Shown piece after piece: positions 56,490 through 64,000 of a stretch of 64,000 bases of DNA. Numbering within the stretch: the stretch's first letter is position 1; every line of letters begins with the position of its first letter. The notes under the pieces are model-generated. The model saw only the letters and a list, made by a program, of their open reading frames with translations, did not search any database and had not been told where the DNA came from. Made by a program: the position numbers and the translations under genes. The DNA is from Promicromonospora sp. MEB111 (GTDB lineage: Bacteria > Actinomycetota > Actinomycetes > Actinomycetales > Cellulomonadaceae). The stretch is taken from NCBI RefSeq assembly GCF_030209445.1, contig NZ_JARVSD010000010.1, positions 1 through 64,000 of the forward strand, given 5' to 3'.

Positions 56490-59400
56490 GGTGGAACACG
56501 AAGGCATCGGTGGACTGCTCCGGGTGCAGCTGCAGCTCGTCCGACAGCGTCACGCCGACCCGCTCCGGCCGCAGCAGCTCCACCACCTTGTGCCGGTCCT
56601 CCATGTCGGGGCACGCCGGATAGCCGAGCGACATCCGCGCCCCGCGGTACTCCAGCTTGAACATGCCCTCCACGCTCTTCGGGTCCTCGTCCCCGAAGCC
56701 CAGCTCCGAGCGCACCCGGGAGTGCCAGAACTCCGCCAGCGCCTCCGTGAGCTGCACCGACAGCCCGTGGAGCTCCATGTACTCGCGGTACTTGTTCGCC
56801 TCGAACAGCTTGGCGGTGTGCGCGGACACCGTGTCGCCCACGGTCACGAGCTGCACCGGCAGCACGTCGAACCGCCCGGTCTCCTCGACGAAGGACCGCG
56901 GCCGGACGAAGTCCGCCAGGCACAGGTGCCGGTCGCGCCGCTGCCGCGGGAAGTGGAACCGCAGCCGCTCGGTCCCGACCTCGCCCCCGGAGCCGCCGTC
57001 GGGCGCTCCGGTCCCGTTGAGGTCCCCGTGGTGCGCGACGACGACGTCGTCCCCCTCGGACCACACCGGGAAGTACCCGTACACCACGGTCGGGTCCATG
57101 ATCTGGTCGGTGCGGATGCGATCCATCCACTCCGCGAGCCGCGGGCGGCCCTCGGTCTCGACCAGCTCCTCGTAAGAAGCACCGGCCGGACCGGAAGCAG
57201 AGGCGCGGCCGGGCTTGAGACCCCACTGGCCCATGAACGTCGCGCGCTCGTCCAGGAACGCCGCGTACTCCGAGAGCTGCACGCCCTTGACGATCCGCGT
57301 GCCCCAGAACGGCGGCTCCGGCACGGGGTTGTCGGTGGCCACGTCCGAGCGGGCGGGCAGGTCCTCGGGCGCCGTCTGCGTCACCGTCACCACGTTGTGG
57401 CGGCGCTTGCGCAGCGCCGGCAGGCCGACGTCGTCCGGCGAGGCGCCGCGCGCGACCCGCACCAGGGGCTCCATGAGCCGCAGGCCCTCGAACGCGTCCT
57501 TCGCGTACCGGACGGTGCCGGGGAAGGCGCCGGCGAGGTCGTCCTCGACGTACGTGCGGGTCAGGGCGGCCCCGCCGAGCAGCACCGGCCAGCGCTTCTC
57601 GAACCCGCGGGAGGCCAGCTCCTCCAGGTTCTCCTTCATCACCACCGTCGACTTCACGAGCAGCCCCGACATGCCGATCACGTCGGCGTCGTGCTCGATC
57701 GCGGCGTCGATCATCGCGCTCACCGGCTGCTTGATGCCGATGTTCACCACCGTGTAGCCGTTGTTCGTCAGGATGATGTCCACGAGGTTCTTGCCGATGT
57801 CGTGCACGTCGCCGCGCACCGTGGCCAGCACGATGGTCCCCTTGGACCCGGAGTCGCCCTCCAGGCGCTCCATGTGCGGCTCCAGCAGTGCGACGGCGGC
57901 CTTCATCACCTCGGCCGACTGGAGCACGAACGGGAGCTGCATCTCGCCCCGCCCGAACAGGTCGCCGACCACCTTCATGCCCTCCAGCAGGTGGTCGTTG
58001 ACGATGTCCAGGGCCTTCATGCCCTCGCCCAGCGCCAGGTCGAGGTCCGCCTCCAGGCCCTTGCGGGCGCCGTCCACGATGCGCCGCGCCAGCCGCTCGC
58101 CGGTCGGCAGCGCCGCCAGCTCCGCGGCGCGCTGGTCGCGGATCGCCGCGGCGTCCACGCCCTCGAACAGGTCCAGCAGCTTGGACAGCGGGTCGTAGGT
58201 CAGGTTCCCGTCGGCGTCCCACTCGCGACGGTCCCACACCAGGTCGAGCGCCGTCCGGCGCTGCTCGTCGGGGATGGAGGACAGCGGCAGGATCTTCGCC
58301 GCGTGCACGATCGCCGAGTCCAGCCCCGCCTCGGTCGCCTCGTGCAGGAACACCGAGTTCAGCACCGCGCGCGCCGCCGGGTTCAGGCCGAACGACACGT
58401 TCGAGACGCCGAGCGTGGTGTGCACGCCGGGGTACTTGCGCGTGATGCGCCGGATCGCCTCGATGGTCTCGATCGCGTCGCGCCGCGTCTCCTCCTGGCC
58501 CGTGGCGATCGGGAAGGTCAGGGCGTCGACGATGATGTCGTCCACCCGCATGCCCCAGTCGCCCACCAGGGTGTCGATCAGCCGCGACGCGATGGCCACC
58601 TTGCCGTCGGCGGTCCGGGCCTGCCCCTCCTCGTCAATCGTCAGGGCGACGACGGCGGCTCCGTGCTCCACGACGGCCGGCATGATCCGCCCGAACCGCG
58701 ACGTCGGCCCGTCGCCGTCCTCGAAGTTCACCGAGTTGACCACGCCGCGGCCGCCCAGCAGCTCCAGGCCCGCGCGGATCACGGCGGGCTCCGTGGAGTC
58801 GATCACCAGCGGCAGCGTGCTCGCCGACGCGAGGCGGGAGACGACGTCCCGCACGTCCGCGATGCCGTCGCGCCCCACGTAGTCCACGCACACGTCCAGC
58901 AGGTGCGCGCCGTCGCGGGTCTGGGCGCGGGCGATGTCCACGACGTCGTCCCAGCGGGCCTCCAGCATCGCCTCGCGGAACGCCTTGGAGCCGTTGGCGT
59001 TGGTGCGCTCGCCGATCGCCAGGAAGCTCGTCTCCTGCCGCAGGTCCGTGGCCGAGTACAGCGAGGCGACGGCGTTCTCCCGCACCGGCTCGCGCGCGGC
59101 CACGGGCTGCCCGCCGACGGCCTCGACCACCAGGCGCATGTGCTCCGGCGTGGTGCCGCAGCAGCCGCCCACCAGGCCCAGGCCGAACTCGCGCGCGAAC
59201 TGCGTGTGCGCGGCGGCCAGCTCCTGCGGCGTCAGCGGGTAGGAGGCGCCGTGCGGCCCGAGCACCGGCAGGCCCGCGTTCGGCATGCACGCCACCGGCA
59301 TCTGGGCGTGCTGCGACAGGTGCCGCAGGTGCTCGCTCATCTGCTCCGGGCCCGTGGCGCAGTTCATGCCGATCGCGTCGATGTCCAGCGCCTGCAGCGC

Positions 59401-60066
59401 CACCAGCGCCGCGCCGATCTCGGAGCCCATCAGCATGGTCCCGGTGGTCTCCACCGTCACCGACACGATGACCGCCACCCGTCGGCCGGTCTCCGCCATC
59501 GCCTGCCGGCAGCCCGTCACCGCGGCCTTGGCCTGCAGCAGGTCCTGGCTGGTCTCGATCAGCAGCGCGTCGGCGCCGCCCTCGATCAGGCCCGCCGCCT
59601 GCTCCGCGAAGGTGTCGCGCAGGTGCTCGTACGTGGTGTGTCCCAGCGACGGCAGCTTGGTGCCGGGGCCCATCGAGCCCAGCACCCAGCGCGGCCGGTC
59701 CGGCGTCGCGTGGGCGTCGGCGCGCTCGCGCGCGATCCGGGCGCCCTCGCGGGCCAGCTCGCGGATGCGGTCGTCGATGCCGTAGTCCGACAGGTTCGAC
59801 CAGTTGGCCCCGAACGTGTTCGACTCGATCGCGTCGACGCCCACCTCGAGGAACGCGTCGTGCACCCCGGCGATGAGGTCGGGCCGCGAGACCGTCAGGA
59901 TCTCGTTGCAGCCCTCCAGGCCCTGGTAGTCGTCCAGGGTCGGGTTCGCCTCCTGGATCATCGTGCCCATCGCGCCGTCGGCCACGACCACGCGCGTGCG
60001 CATCGCCTCCAGCAGGGCGGCGGAACGCTCGGCGAGCGTGGGCAGGGCGGCGGGCAGCGCGGTCAC
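56461..60066 (-). CDS. metH: Cobalamin-dependent methionine synthase
   Basis: A 1201-residue enzyme moving the methyl group of methyltetrahydrofolate to homocysteine through cobalamin. Domains: homocysteine methyltransferase (about 1-320, zinc Cys in GGCCGTTPEHM), pterin-binding (about 330-600; VIDSTEPAVI), cobalamin-binding (about 620-880; axial His in GDVHDIGKNL at about 752), and AdoMet activation (about 890-1201; RTDQIMDP and SLGYPACPDMED). GTG 60066 is preferred: TACGCT lies 6 bases before it, and upstream residues look spurious. There is no cobalamin riboswitch; only 79 bases separate it from the divergent SDR. Its 3' end is duplicated at 51139. Confidence 0.95.
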   Translation of the reverse strand: MTALPAALPTLAERSAALLEAMRTRVVVADGAMGTMIQEANPTLDDYQGLEGCNEILTVSRPDLIAGVHDAFLEVGVDAIESNTFGANWSNLSDYGIDDRIRELAREGARIARERADAHATPDRPRWVLGSMGPGTKLPSLGHTTYEHLRDTFAEQAAGLIEGGADALLIETSQDLLQAKAAVTGCRQAMAETGRRVAVIVSVTVETTGTMLMGSEIGAALVALQALDIDAIGMNCATGPEQMSEHLRHLSQHAQMPVACMPNAGLPVLGPHGASYPLTPQELAAAHTQFAREFGLGLVGGCCGTTPEHMRLVVEAVGGQPVAAREPVRENAVASLYSATDLRQETSFLAIGERTNANGSKAFREAMLEARWDDVVDIARAQTRDGAHLLDVCVDYVGRDGIADVRDVVSRLASASTLPLVIDSTEPAVIRAGLELLGGRGVVNSVNFEDGDGPTSRFGRIMPAVVEHGAAVVALTIDEEGQARTADGKVAIASRLIDTLVGDWGMRVDDIIVDALTFPIATGQEETRRDAIETIEAIRRITRKYPGVHTTLGVSNVSFGLNPAARAVLNSVFLHEATEAGLDSAIVHAAKILPLSSIPDEQRRTALDLVWDRREWDADGNLTYDPLSKLLDLFEGVDAAAIRDQRAAELAALPTGERLARRIVDGARKGLEADLDLALGEGMKALDIVNDHLLEGMKVVGDLFGRGEMQLPFVLQSAEVMKAAVALLEPHMERLEGDSGSKGTIVLATVRGDVHDIGKNLVDIILTNNGYTVVNIGIKQPVSAMIDAAIEHDADVIGMSGLLVKSTVVMKENLEELASRGFEKRWPVLLGGAALTRTYVEDDLAGAFPGTVRYAKDAFEGLRLMEPLVRVARGASPDDVGLPALRKRRHNVVTVTQTAPEDLPARSDVATDNPVPEPPFWGTRIVKGVQLSEYAAFLDERATFMGQWGLKPGRASASGPAGASYEELVETEGRPRLAEWMDRIRTDQIMDPTVVYGYFPVWSEGDDVVVAHHGDLNGTGAPDGGSGGEVGTERLRFHFPRQRRDRHLCLADFVRPRSFVEETGRFDVLPVQLVTVGDTVSAHTAKLFEANKYREYMELHGLSVQLTEALAEFWHSRVRSELGFGDEDPKSVEGMFKLEYRGARMSLGYPACPDMEDRHKVVELLRPERVGVTLSDELQLHPEQSTDAFVFHHPEAKYFSV

Positions 60067-60072
60067 CCGGGC

Positions 60073-60078
60073 AGCGTA
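60073..60078 (-). promoter_or_regulatory. Leaderless-type -10 box of metH
   Basis: TACGCT on the minus strand, 6 bases before the GTG at 60066. It faces the TATCGT box of the divergent SDR gene. Confidence 0.5.
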
Positions 60079-60132
60079 AGCCTTGGCCGGACGACGACGC
60101 CGTGCGTGCCCGGCAGGCGGTCTCGCCGCGAG

Positions 60133-60138
60133 TATCGT
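60133..60138 (+). promoter_or_regulatory. Leaderless-type -10 box TATCGT
   Basis: TATCGT ends 7 bases before the ATG at 60146. Confidence 0.5.
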
Positions 60139-60145
60139 CCCCGCC

Positions 60146-60925
60146 ATGACGACGCACGACTACCTGGACTCCTTGTTCTCCCTGGAGGGCCGCACCGCCG
60201 TGGTGACCGGCGGCAGCTCCGGCATCGGAAGGGCCATCGCCGAGGCGCTCGCGCAGGCCGGGGCGCGCACCGTGCTCCTGGCGCGCGGCGCCGACCGGCT
60301 CGACGAGGTCGCCGCCAGCCTGCGCGAACGGGGCTGCGCCGTGGAGACCGTCGTCGCCGACCTCTCCAGCCGCGACGGCATCCGCGCCGCCGCCGACGGG
60401 ATCGTCGCGGCCACCGGGGAGCCCGACATCCTCGTCAACAGCGCGGGCATCAACCTGCGCCCCCACCTCGGCCAGGTCGACCAGGAGACCTGGGAGGTCA
60501 CCATGACGGTCAACCTGGAGGCGCCGTTCATGCTCGGGCAGCGGTTCGCGCCCGGCATGGCAGCCCGCGGCTTCGGCCGCCTCATCCACATCTCCTCGCA
60601 GCAGGCCCACCGGTCGTTCGTCGACAGCGGTGTCTACGGCGTCTCCAAGGGCGCCCTCGAGTCGCTCGCCCGCTCCCAGTCCGAGGCCTGGTCCGCGCGC
60701 GGCGTCACCGCCAACACCCTCGTGCCCGGGTTCGTCCTCACGCCCCTGAACCAGCACCTGCAGGACGACGCCGAGAAGGTCACGGCCCTCGCCGCCCGCA
60801 CCACCGTCGGCCGCAACGGCGTGCCCGAGGACTTCGCGGGCGCCGCCGTCTTCCTCGCCAGCGCGGCCTCGGGCTATGTCACGGGCCACTCGCTGTTCGT
60901 GGACGGCGGCTTCTCGGTGCACTGA
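60146..60925 (+). CDS. Short-chain dehydrogenase/reductase
   Basis: A 259-residue classical SDR. The cofactor motif is TGGSSGIGRAIAEAL, NSAGI follows, the catalytic Tyr/Lys are in YGVSKGALESL with Ser in ISSQQAH, and the C-terminus is GYVTGHSLFVDGGF. It probably reduces or oxidises a sugar or hydroxy-acid with NAD(P). ATG start by the TATCGT box 7 bases upstream. Divergent from metH; no functional link is apparent. Confidence 0.9.
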   Translation: MTTHDYLDSLFSLEGRTAVVTGGSSGIGRAIAEALAQAGARTVLLARGADRLDEVAASLRERGCAVETVVADLSSRDGIRAAADGIVAATGEPDILVNSAGINLRPHLGQVDQETWEVTMTVNLEAPFMLGQRFAPGMAARGFGRLIHISSQQAHRSFVDSGVYGVSKGALESLARSQSEAWSARGVTANTLVPGFVLTPLNQHLQDDAEKVTALAARTTVGRNGVPEDFAGAAVFLASAASGYVTGHSLFVDGGFSVH

Positions 60926-60984
60926 GCGCGCGTCGCGGTCGTGCCGTCGCGGCGGGTGGGGGGCAAGGCCTACTCGGTCGGAGG

Positions 60985-61021
60985 GGTAACGGAGAGGTAG
61001 CACTGCTACGTGCTCGTTACC
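60985..61021. repeat. Nested palindromes after the SDR gene
   Basis: GGTAACG (60985) pairs with CGTTACC (61015-61021), and inside it GTAGCA pairs with TGCTAC (60997-61009). The structure may terminate the SDR transcript, or be an operator for the next gene, whose start is 83 bases on. Confidence 0.5.
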
Positions 61022-61092
61022 TTCCCCGCCGTGAAGGCACTCTCCCCGGGCGGTGTGCCTGCCGCGGCGACCGTCGACGCCGCGCGCCGCAG

Positions 61093-61098
61093 TAGGCT
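61093..61098 (+). promoter_or_regulatory. Leaderless-type -10 box TAGGCT
   Basis: TAGGCT ends 6 bases before the GTG at 61105. Confidence 0.5.
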
Positions 61099-61104
61099 CG
61101 CTCG

Positions 61105-61932
61105 GTGAACGTCGACTTCCCGGGCCTGGGCACTCTCGTCAACGTCGGGACGATCGTCGTCGGGTCGCTGCTCGGCATGGCGGTGGGGCACCGGCTTCCC
61201 CAGCGCACCCACGCGGTGGTGACCGACATCCTCGGCCTCGTGACCCTGCTGGTCGCCGCGCTGTCGGCGGTCGCGGTCACCGACGCCGCGTTCGTCGCCG
61301 CCACGGGCTCGGGCGCGCCCGTGCTGATCGTGCTCGGCTCCCTGCTGATCGGCGGCATCGCCGGCTCGCTGCTGCGGATCGAGGACCGCCTGGAGGGACT
61401 GGCCGGCACCATCCAGGGCTGGCTGGCCCGGCGCACCGACGCCCGGCGCTCGAGCGGCCGGCGCGCCTCGCACCGTCCCGTGCTGATCGACGCGACCGAG
61501 ACCGGCCAGGACCACGCGGCGCGCGAGCGCTTCATCGAGGGCTGGCTCACCGCGTCGCTGCTGTTCTGCGTCGGGCCGCTCGCGATCCTGGGGTCGCTGT
61601 CCGACGGGCTGGGCCGCGGCATCGACCAGCTCCTGCTCAAGTCGGTGCTCGACGGTTTCGCGGCGCTGGCGTTCGCGTCGTCGTTCGGCGTCGGGGTGCT
61701 GCTCTCCGCGGTGTCGGTCGGTGTGGTCCAGGGTCTCGTCACGCTGGCCGGGGTGCTGCTCGGGTCCGTGCTGCCCGACGCGCACATCGCCGCGCTCACG
61801 GCCACGGGCGGTCTCATGCTGGTGGGTATCGGGCTGCGGCTGCTGCACCTCAAGCAGATCCCGGTCGGCGACCTGCTGCCGGCCCTCGTGGTGGCGCCGC
61901 TGCTCACCCAGCTCGTGATCGTGCTGCGCTGA
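61105..61932 (+). CDS. DUF554 membrane protein
   Basis: A 275-residue membrane protein with about seven hydrophobic segments. Family motifs include GTLVNVGTIVVGSLLGMAVG at the start, FIEGWLTASLLFCVGPLAILGS in the middle, and GLMLVGIGLRLLHLK near the end. The charged loop at about 105-140 is unusually long. DUF554 members have no settled function. GTG start by the TAGGCT box. Confidence 0.87.
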   Translation: MNVDFPGLGTLVNVGTIVVGSLLGMAVGHRLPQRTHAVVTDILGLVTLLVAALSAVAVTDAAFVAATGSGAPVLIVLGSLLIGGIAGSLLRIEDRLEGLAGTIQGWLARRTDARRSSGRRASHRPVLIDATETGQDHAARERFIEGWLTASLLFCVGPLAILGSLSDGLGRGIDQLLLKSVLDGFAALAFASSFGVGVLLSAVSVGVVQGLVTLAGVLLGSVLPDAHIAALTATGGLMLVGIGLRLLHLKQIPVGDLLPALVVAPLLTQLVIVLR

Positions 61933-61974
61933 GCGCGCGCCCGGGCCCGGGTACCGGGCGCCGGGCACCCGGCG

Positions 61975-62916
61975 TCAGCCCCGCACGGGCACCGGGAGCC
62001 GCACCTGCCGTCCCGGCTCGTCCTGTCCGTCGAGCTGCCGCGCCAGCAGGTCCATCGCGGTGCGGCCCAGCTCCTCGCCGTCCACGTCGATGGCGGGCGT
62101 GTGCTCCAGGCCGAGCGCCTCGATGACCGTGGGCTCCGTGCTCACCACCAGGTCGCGCGGCACCTCGACGCCGCGCGTGCCCAGCGCCAGCAGCAGCCCC
62201 AGCCCGATGGACGTCGCGTACGGCACGACGGCGGTGGCGCCGGTCTCCAGCACCGACGGCGTCACCTCGACGCCCGCGACGAACGTGGCCGGGCGCGGGC
62301 CGAGCACGGTGAGCTCGGCGCCGGCCCGCTGCGCGGCGTCCCGCACGGCGGCGGTGCGCTGCCGGTCCTGCCAGGACCCCTCGGGGCCGCCCACGTAGAC
62401 GATGCGCGGATGTCCCTCGGCGGCCAGCCGGGTGGTCAGGGCGCCGAAGGCCGTGGCGGTGTCGGCCACGACCGACGTCATCCCGTCGATCTCGCGGTCC
62501 ACCAGGACGGCGGGCTTGGTCGCGCCGACCCCGGCCACGAGCGTGTCGGTGCCGCGCGGCGCGACGACGAGGAACCCGTCGACCTGCCGGGACAGCCGCT
62601 CGACGGCGTCCGCGGAGTCCAGGGCGTGCACCGCCACCGTGAGCTGGAGGCCCGCCTCCTCGGCGCGCGCCTGGGCGCCGGCGATGATCGGGGTGAAGAA
62701 GGTGTTGTCCAGGGTGGGGACGACGATGGCGATGATGCCGGTACGCCCACGGGCGAGCTCGCGGGCCGCGCGGTTGGGCACGTAGCCGAGCCGGGCGGCC
62801 GCGGCCACCACGCGCACCGCGGTCTCGGGGGCCACCAGGCCGCTTCCGTTCAGCGCGCGCGACGCGGTCGCCTTGGAGACGCCGGCCACCGCGGCGACGT
62901 CGGACAGATCAGGCAC
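61975..62916 (-). CDS. LacI-family transcriptional regulator
   Basis: A 313-residue repressor with N-terminal HTH LSDVAAVAGVSKATASRAL, hinge region YVPNRAARELARGRTG, and a sensor domain (IVVPTLDNTFFTPIIAGAQ; VVSTEPTVIEALGLEHTP). The GTG at 62916 is preferred because AAGGAGG lies 4 bases before it; an upstream GTG at 62940 lacks one. It is divergent from a PotB/PotC-like importer. A perfect palindrome at 63044 and a weaker match at 62954 are its likely operators. Confidence 0.9.
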   Translation of the reverse strand: MPDLSDVAAVAGVSKATASRALNGSGLVAPETAVRVVAAAARLGYVPNRAARELARGRTGIIAIVVPTLDNTFFTPIIAGAQARAEEAGLQLTVAVHALDSADAVERLSRQVDGFLVVAPRGTDTLVAGVGATKPAVLVDREIDGMTSVVADTATAFGALTTRLAAEGHPRIVYVGGPEGSWQDRQRTAAVRDAAQRAGAELTVLGPRPATFVAGVEVTPSVLETGATAVVPYATSIGLGLLLALGTRGVEVPRDLVVSTEPTVIEALGLEHTPAIDVDGEELGRTAMDLLARQLDGQDEPGRQVRLPVPVRG

Positions 62917-62953
62917 CGTACCTCCTTGGTCGTTGCGCACACTCTAGACGGCC

Positions 62954-62971
62954 GATGCAACCGTTTCCGCC
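62954..62971. promoter_or_regulatory. Imperfect LacI-type operator near lacI start
   Basis: GATGCAACCGTTTCCGCC matches the perfect site at 63044 at 14 of 18 positions. It lies 38 bases before the lacI start and may give autoregulation. Confidence 0.45.
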
Positions 62972-63035
62972 CACTCTGCCCGTGCGCGTAACAGGAAGTT
63001 AACGCGGGATTACAGGAGCACGGCCACACATGCCT

Positions 63036-63061
63036 TAGGGTCCGATGGAACCGGTTCCATC
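63036..63061 (+). promoter_or_regulatory. Importer promoter with perfect LacI-type operator
   Basis: TAGGGT (-10, 63036-63041) is followed at once by the 18-bp perfect palindrome GATGGAACCGGTTCCATC (63044-63061), placed over the start site. The GGAACC-GGTTCC core is typical of LacI-family operators. A bound repressor would block transcription of the importer. Confidence 0.7.
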
Positions 63062-63076
63062 AACGAAAGACGGCTC

Positions 63077-63898
63077 GTGCGAGCACGTTCCACACTTCTG
63101 CTGCTCCTGCCGGGGCTGGCGTTCCTGCTCGTCGGCTTCCTGCTGCCGGCGGTCGCGATGCTCTTCGCCCCGCCCGGCGTGACGTTCGCCCAGGTGATCG
63201 AGCGCATGGGCGCGATGCTCACCGACCCCTACGACCTCGGGATCATCTGGCGCACCGTGCGCATCGGCCTGATCGTCACCGCCCTGTGCGTGGTGCTCGG
63301 GTTCCCGATCGCCTCGCTGCTGGCCCGGTCGCAGTCCCGGTGGGCGGGCGTGCTGCTCGCGCTGGCGATCTTCCCGCTGCTGCTGAGCAACGTGGTGCGC
63401 ACCTTCGGCTGGCTCGTGGTGCTCGGCTCGAACGGCGTCATCGGCCAGCTCCTGACGGGCCTGGGCATCGTGGAGAAGGCGCCCCAGCTCCTGTACACCG
63501 AGCTGGCGATCGTGCTGGGCCTGGTCCAGCTCTTCCTGCCGCTGGCCGTCATCACCTGCTACTCCGCCGTCGCGCAGGTCGATCCCGGCCTCGACGAGGC
63601 GGCCCGGGGCCTGGGCGCCAGCCGCACCCGGTCCTTCTGGACCATCCTGGTGCCGCTCTCGCTGCCCGGCATCGTGGTCGCGGCCACGCTCGTGTTCGCC
63701 GGCTCCGTGACCGCGTACACCACGCCGTACCTGCTCGGCGGGTCCAGCCAGCGCATGCTCTCGACCCAGCTCTTCTCCTACGCGAGCGTCACGGTCGACT
63801 GGGCGGCGGCGTCGGCCACGGCGATCGTGATGACGGTGCTGGTCTTCCTGGTCTCCGGGATCTCGGCCCTGGTGGGCCGGAAGGGAGCCACCTCATGA
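63077..63898 (+). CDS. ABC importer permease, PotB type
   Basis: A 273-residue membrane subunit with six predicted helices. The coupling loop is DEAARGLGASRTRSFWTIL, and SVTAYTTPYLLGG is the family's late helix. The PotB/AfuB class carries polyamines, iron or sugar phosphates; LacI control suggests a carbohydrate-type or phosphorylated ligand. GTG start; overlaps the next permease by 4 bases. Confidence 0.87.
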   Translation: MRARSTLLLLLPGLAFLLVGFLLPAVAMLFAPPGVTFAQVIERMGAMLTDPYDLGIIWRTVRIGLIVTALCVVLGFPIASLLARSQSRWAGVLLALAIFPLLLSNVVRTFGWLVVLGSNGVIGQLLTGLGIVEKAPQLLYTELAIVLGLVQLFLPLAVITCYSAVAQVDPGLDEAARGLGASRTRSFWTILVPLSLPGIVVAATLVFAGSVTAYTTPYLLGGSSQRMLSTQLFSYASVTVDWAAASATAIVMTVLVFLVSGISALVGRKGATS

Positions 63899-64000
63899 CC
63901 GGCCAGACCCTGAACCAGGGAGCGGGCCGCTCCCTGCGGCTGCGCCACCCCGTGGCCGGCACGCTCGCCGTGGCGGGCTACGTGATCATGATCGTGCCCA
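63895..64000 (+). CDS. ABC importer permease, PotC type, partial
   Basis: Only the first 35 codons are in the window (MTGQTLNQGAG, then a first helix AGTLAVAGYVIMIVP). The ATGA overlap with the PotB-type gene and the position make it the second permease. The family is inferred from context, since its key loop lies outside the window. Confidence 0.7.
   Translation, partial: MTGQTLNQGAGRSLRLRHPVAGTLAVAGYVIMIVP

Noticed and set aside
60067-60145. Possible cobalamin riboswitch before metH
   Set aside because: Only 79 bases separate metH from the divergent gene and both carry -10 boxes directly at the start codons; there is no room and no B12-box-like sequence.
56488-61095. 1535-codon plus-strand frame opposite metH and over the SDR
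   Set aside because: Crosses two unrelated real genes and has no recognisable domain.
1-64000. tRNA, rRNA, CRISPR array, transposase or integrase
   Set aside because: Read for cloverleaf-type GTTCGAATC-like stretches, repeated spacers and transposase motifs; none found. A tool search could still reveal weak cases.

Overview
The window reads as a chromosomal segment of a very high-G+C actinobacterium. Codon third positions are nearly all G or C. Many genes appear to be leaderless, with a TANNNT -10 box 6-8 bases before an ATG or GTG. There is a recC-recB-recD cluster, a one-piece trpE/trpG enzyme behind a Trp leader peptide, a B12-dependent metH, and many exported PKD/CBM/Ig-decorated carbohydrate enzymes. 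A soil or plant-litter member of the Micrococcales (Cellulomonadaceae or Promicromonosporaceae type) fits, but this is inferred from gene content only.

Layout. 0-7 kb: a methyltransferase, a secreted protein, an M20 amidohydrolase, a fused anthranilate synthase with leader-peptide attenuator, and an orphan sugar-binding lipoprotein. 7-20.5 kb: a LacI-controlled carbohydrate locus. It holds three exported proteins (PQQ-type sugar dehydrogenase, exported sugar isomerase-like TIM barrel, and a PA14/propeller/CBM/DUF1080 giant), the LacI regulator, a LarE-C-terminus-like small protein, an NMT1/SsuABC-type importer and a Gfo/Idh dehydrogenase. Three near-identical 25-bp operators, each ending in the -35 box of a promoter, tie the locus together. 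20.5-27 kb: a secreted orphan protein, a subtilisin-like protease, small proteins and an APH-type kinase. 27-36 kb: recCBD. 36-41 kb: an XRE-SARP-NB-ARC-TPR regulator, an NlpC/P60 hydrolase and a YdcF protein. 41-49 kb: an alpha-galactosidase-type (clan GH-D) locus with a CUT1 sugar importer, an AraC regulator and a divergent Gfo/Idh dehydrogenase.

49-56 kb is accessory and partly decayed. It has a one-piece sigma-region-4/zinc-finger anti-sigma-like membrane protein, a DUF1269 protein, an SDR fragment, a SigJ-like ECF sigma factor cut short in its C-terminal domain, a LuxR/LAL regulator whose HTH is out of frame after a G6 run, and an exported alpha/beta hydrolase. The stretch 51.2-56.4 kb is bracketed by a direct repeat of about 57 bp that includes the 3' end of metH, as expected of an islet inserted at that gene end. 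56-64 kb: metH, an SDR, a DUF554 protein, and a second LacI regulator divergent from a PotB/PotC-like importer that runs off the window.

The most unusual proposal is the 9.9-20.5 kb regulon: exported redox and DUF1080 chemistry on a glycoside, with import and intracellular dehydrogenation controlled by one LacI operator set. No tRNA, rRNA, CRISPR array, transposase or integrase was seen.
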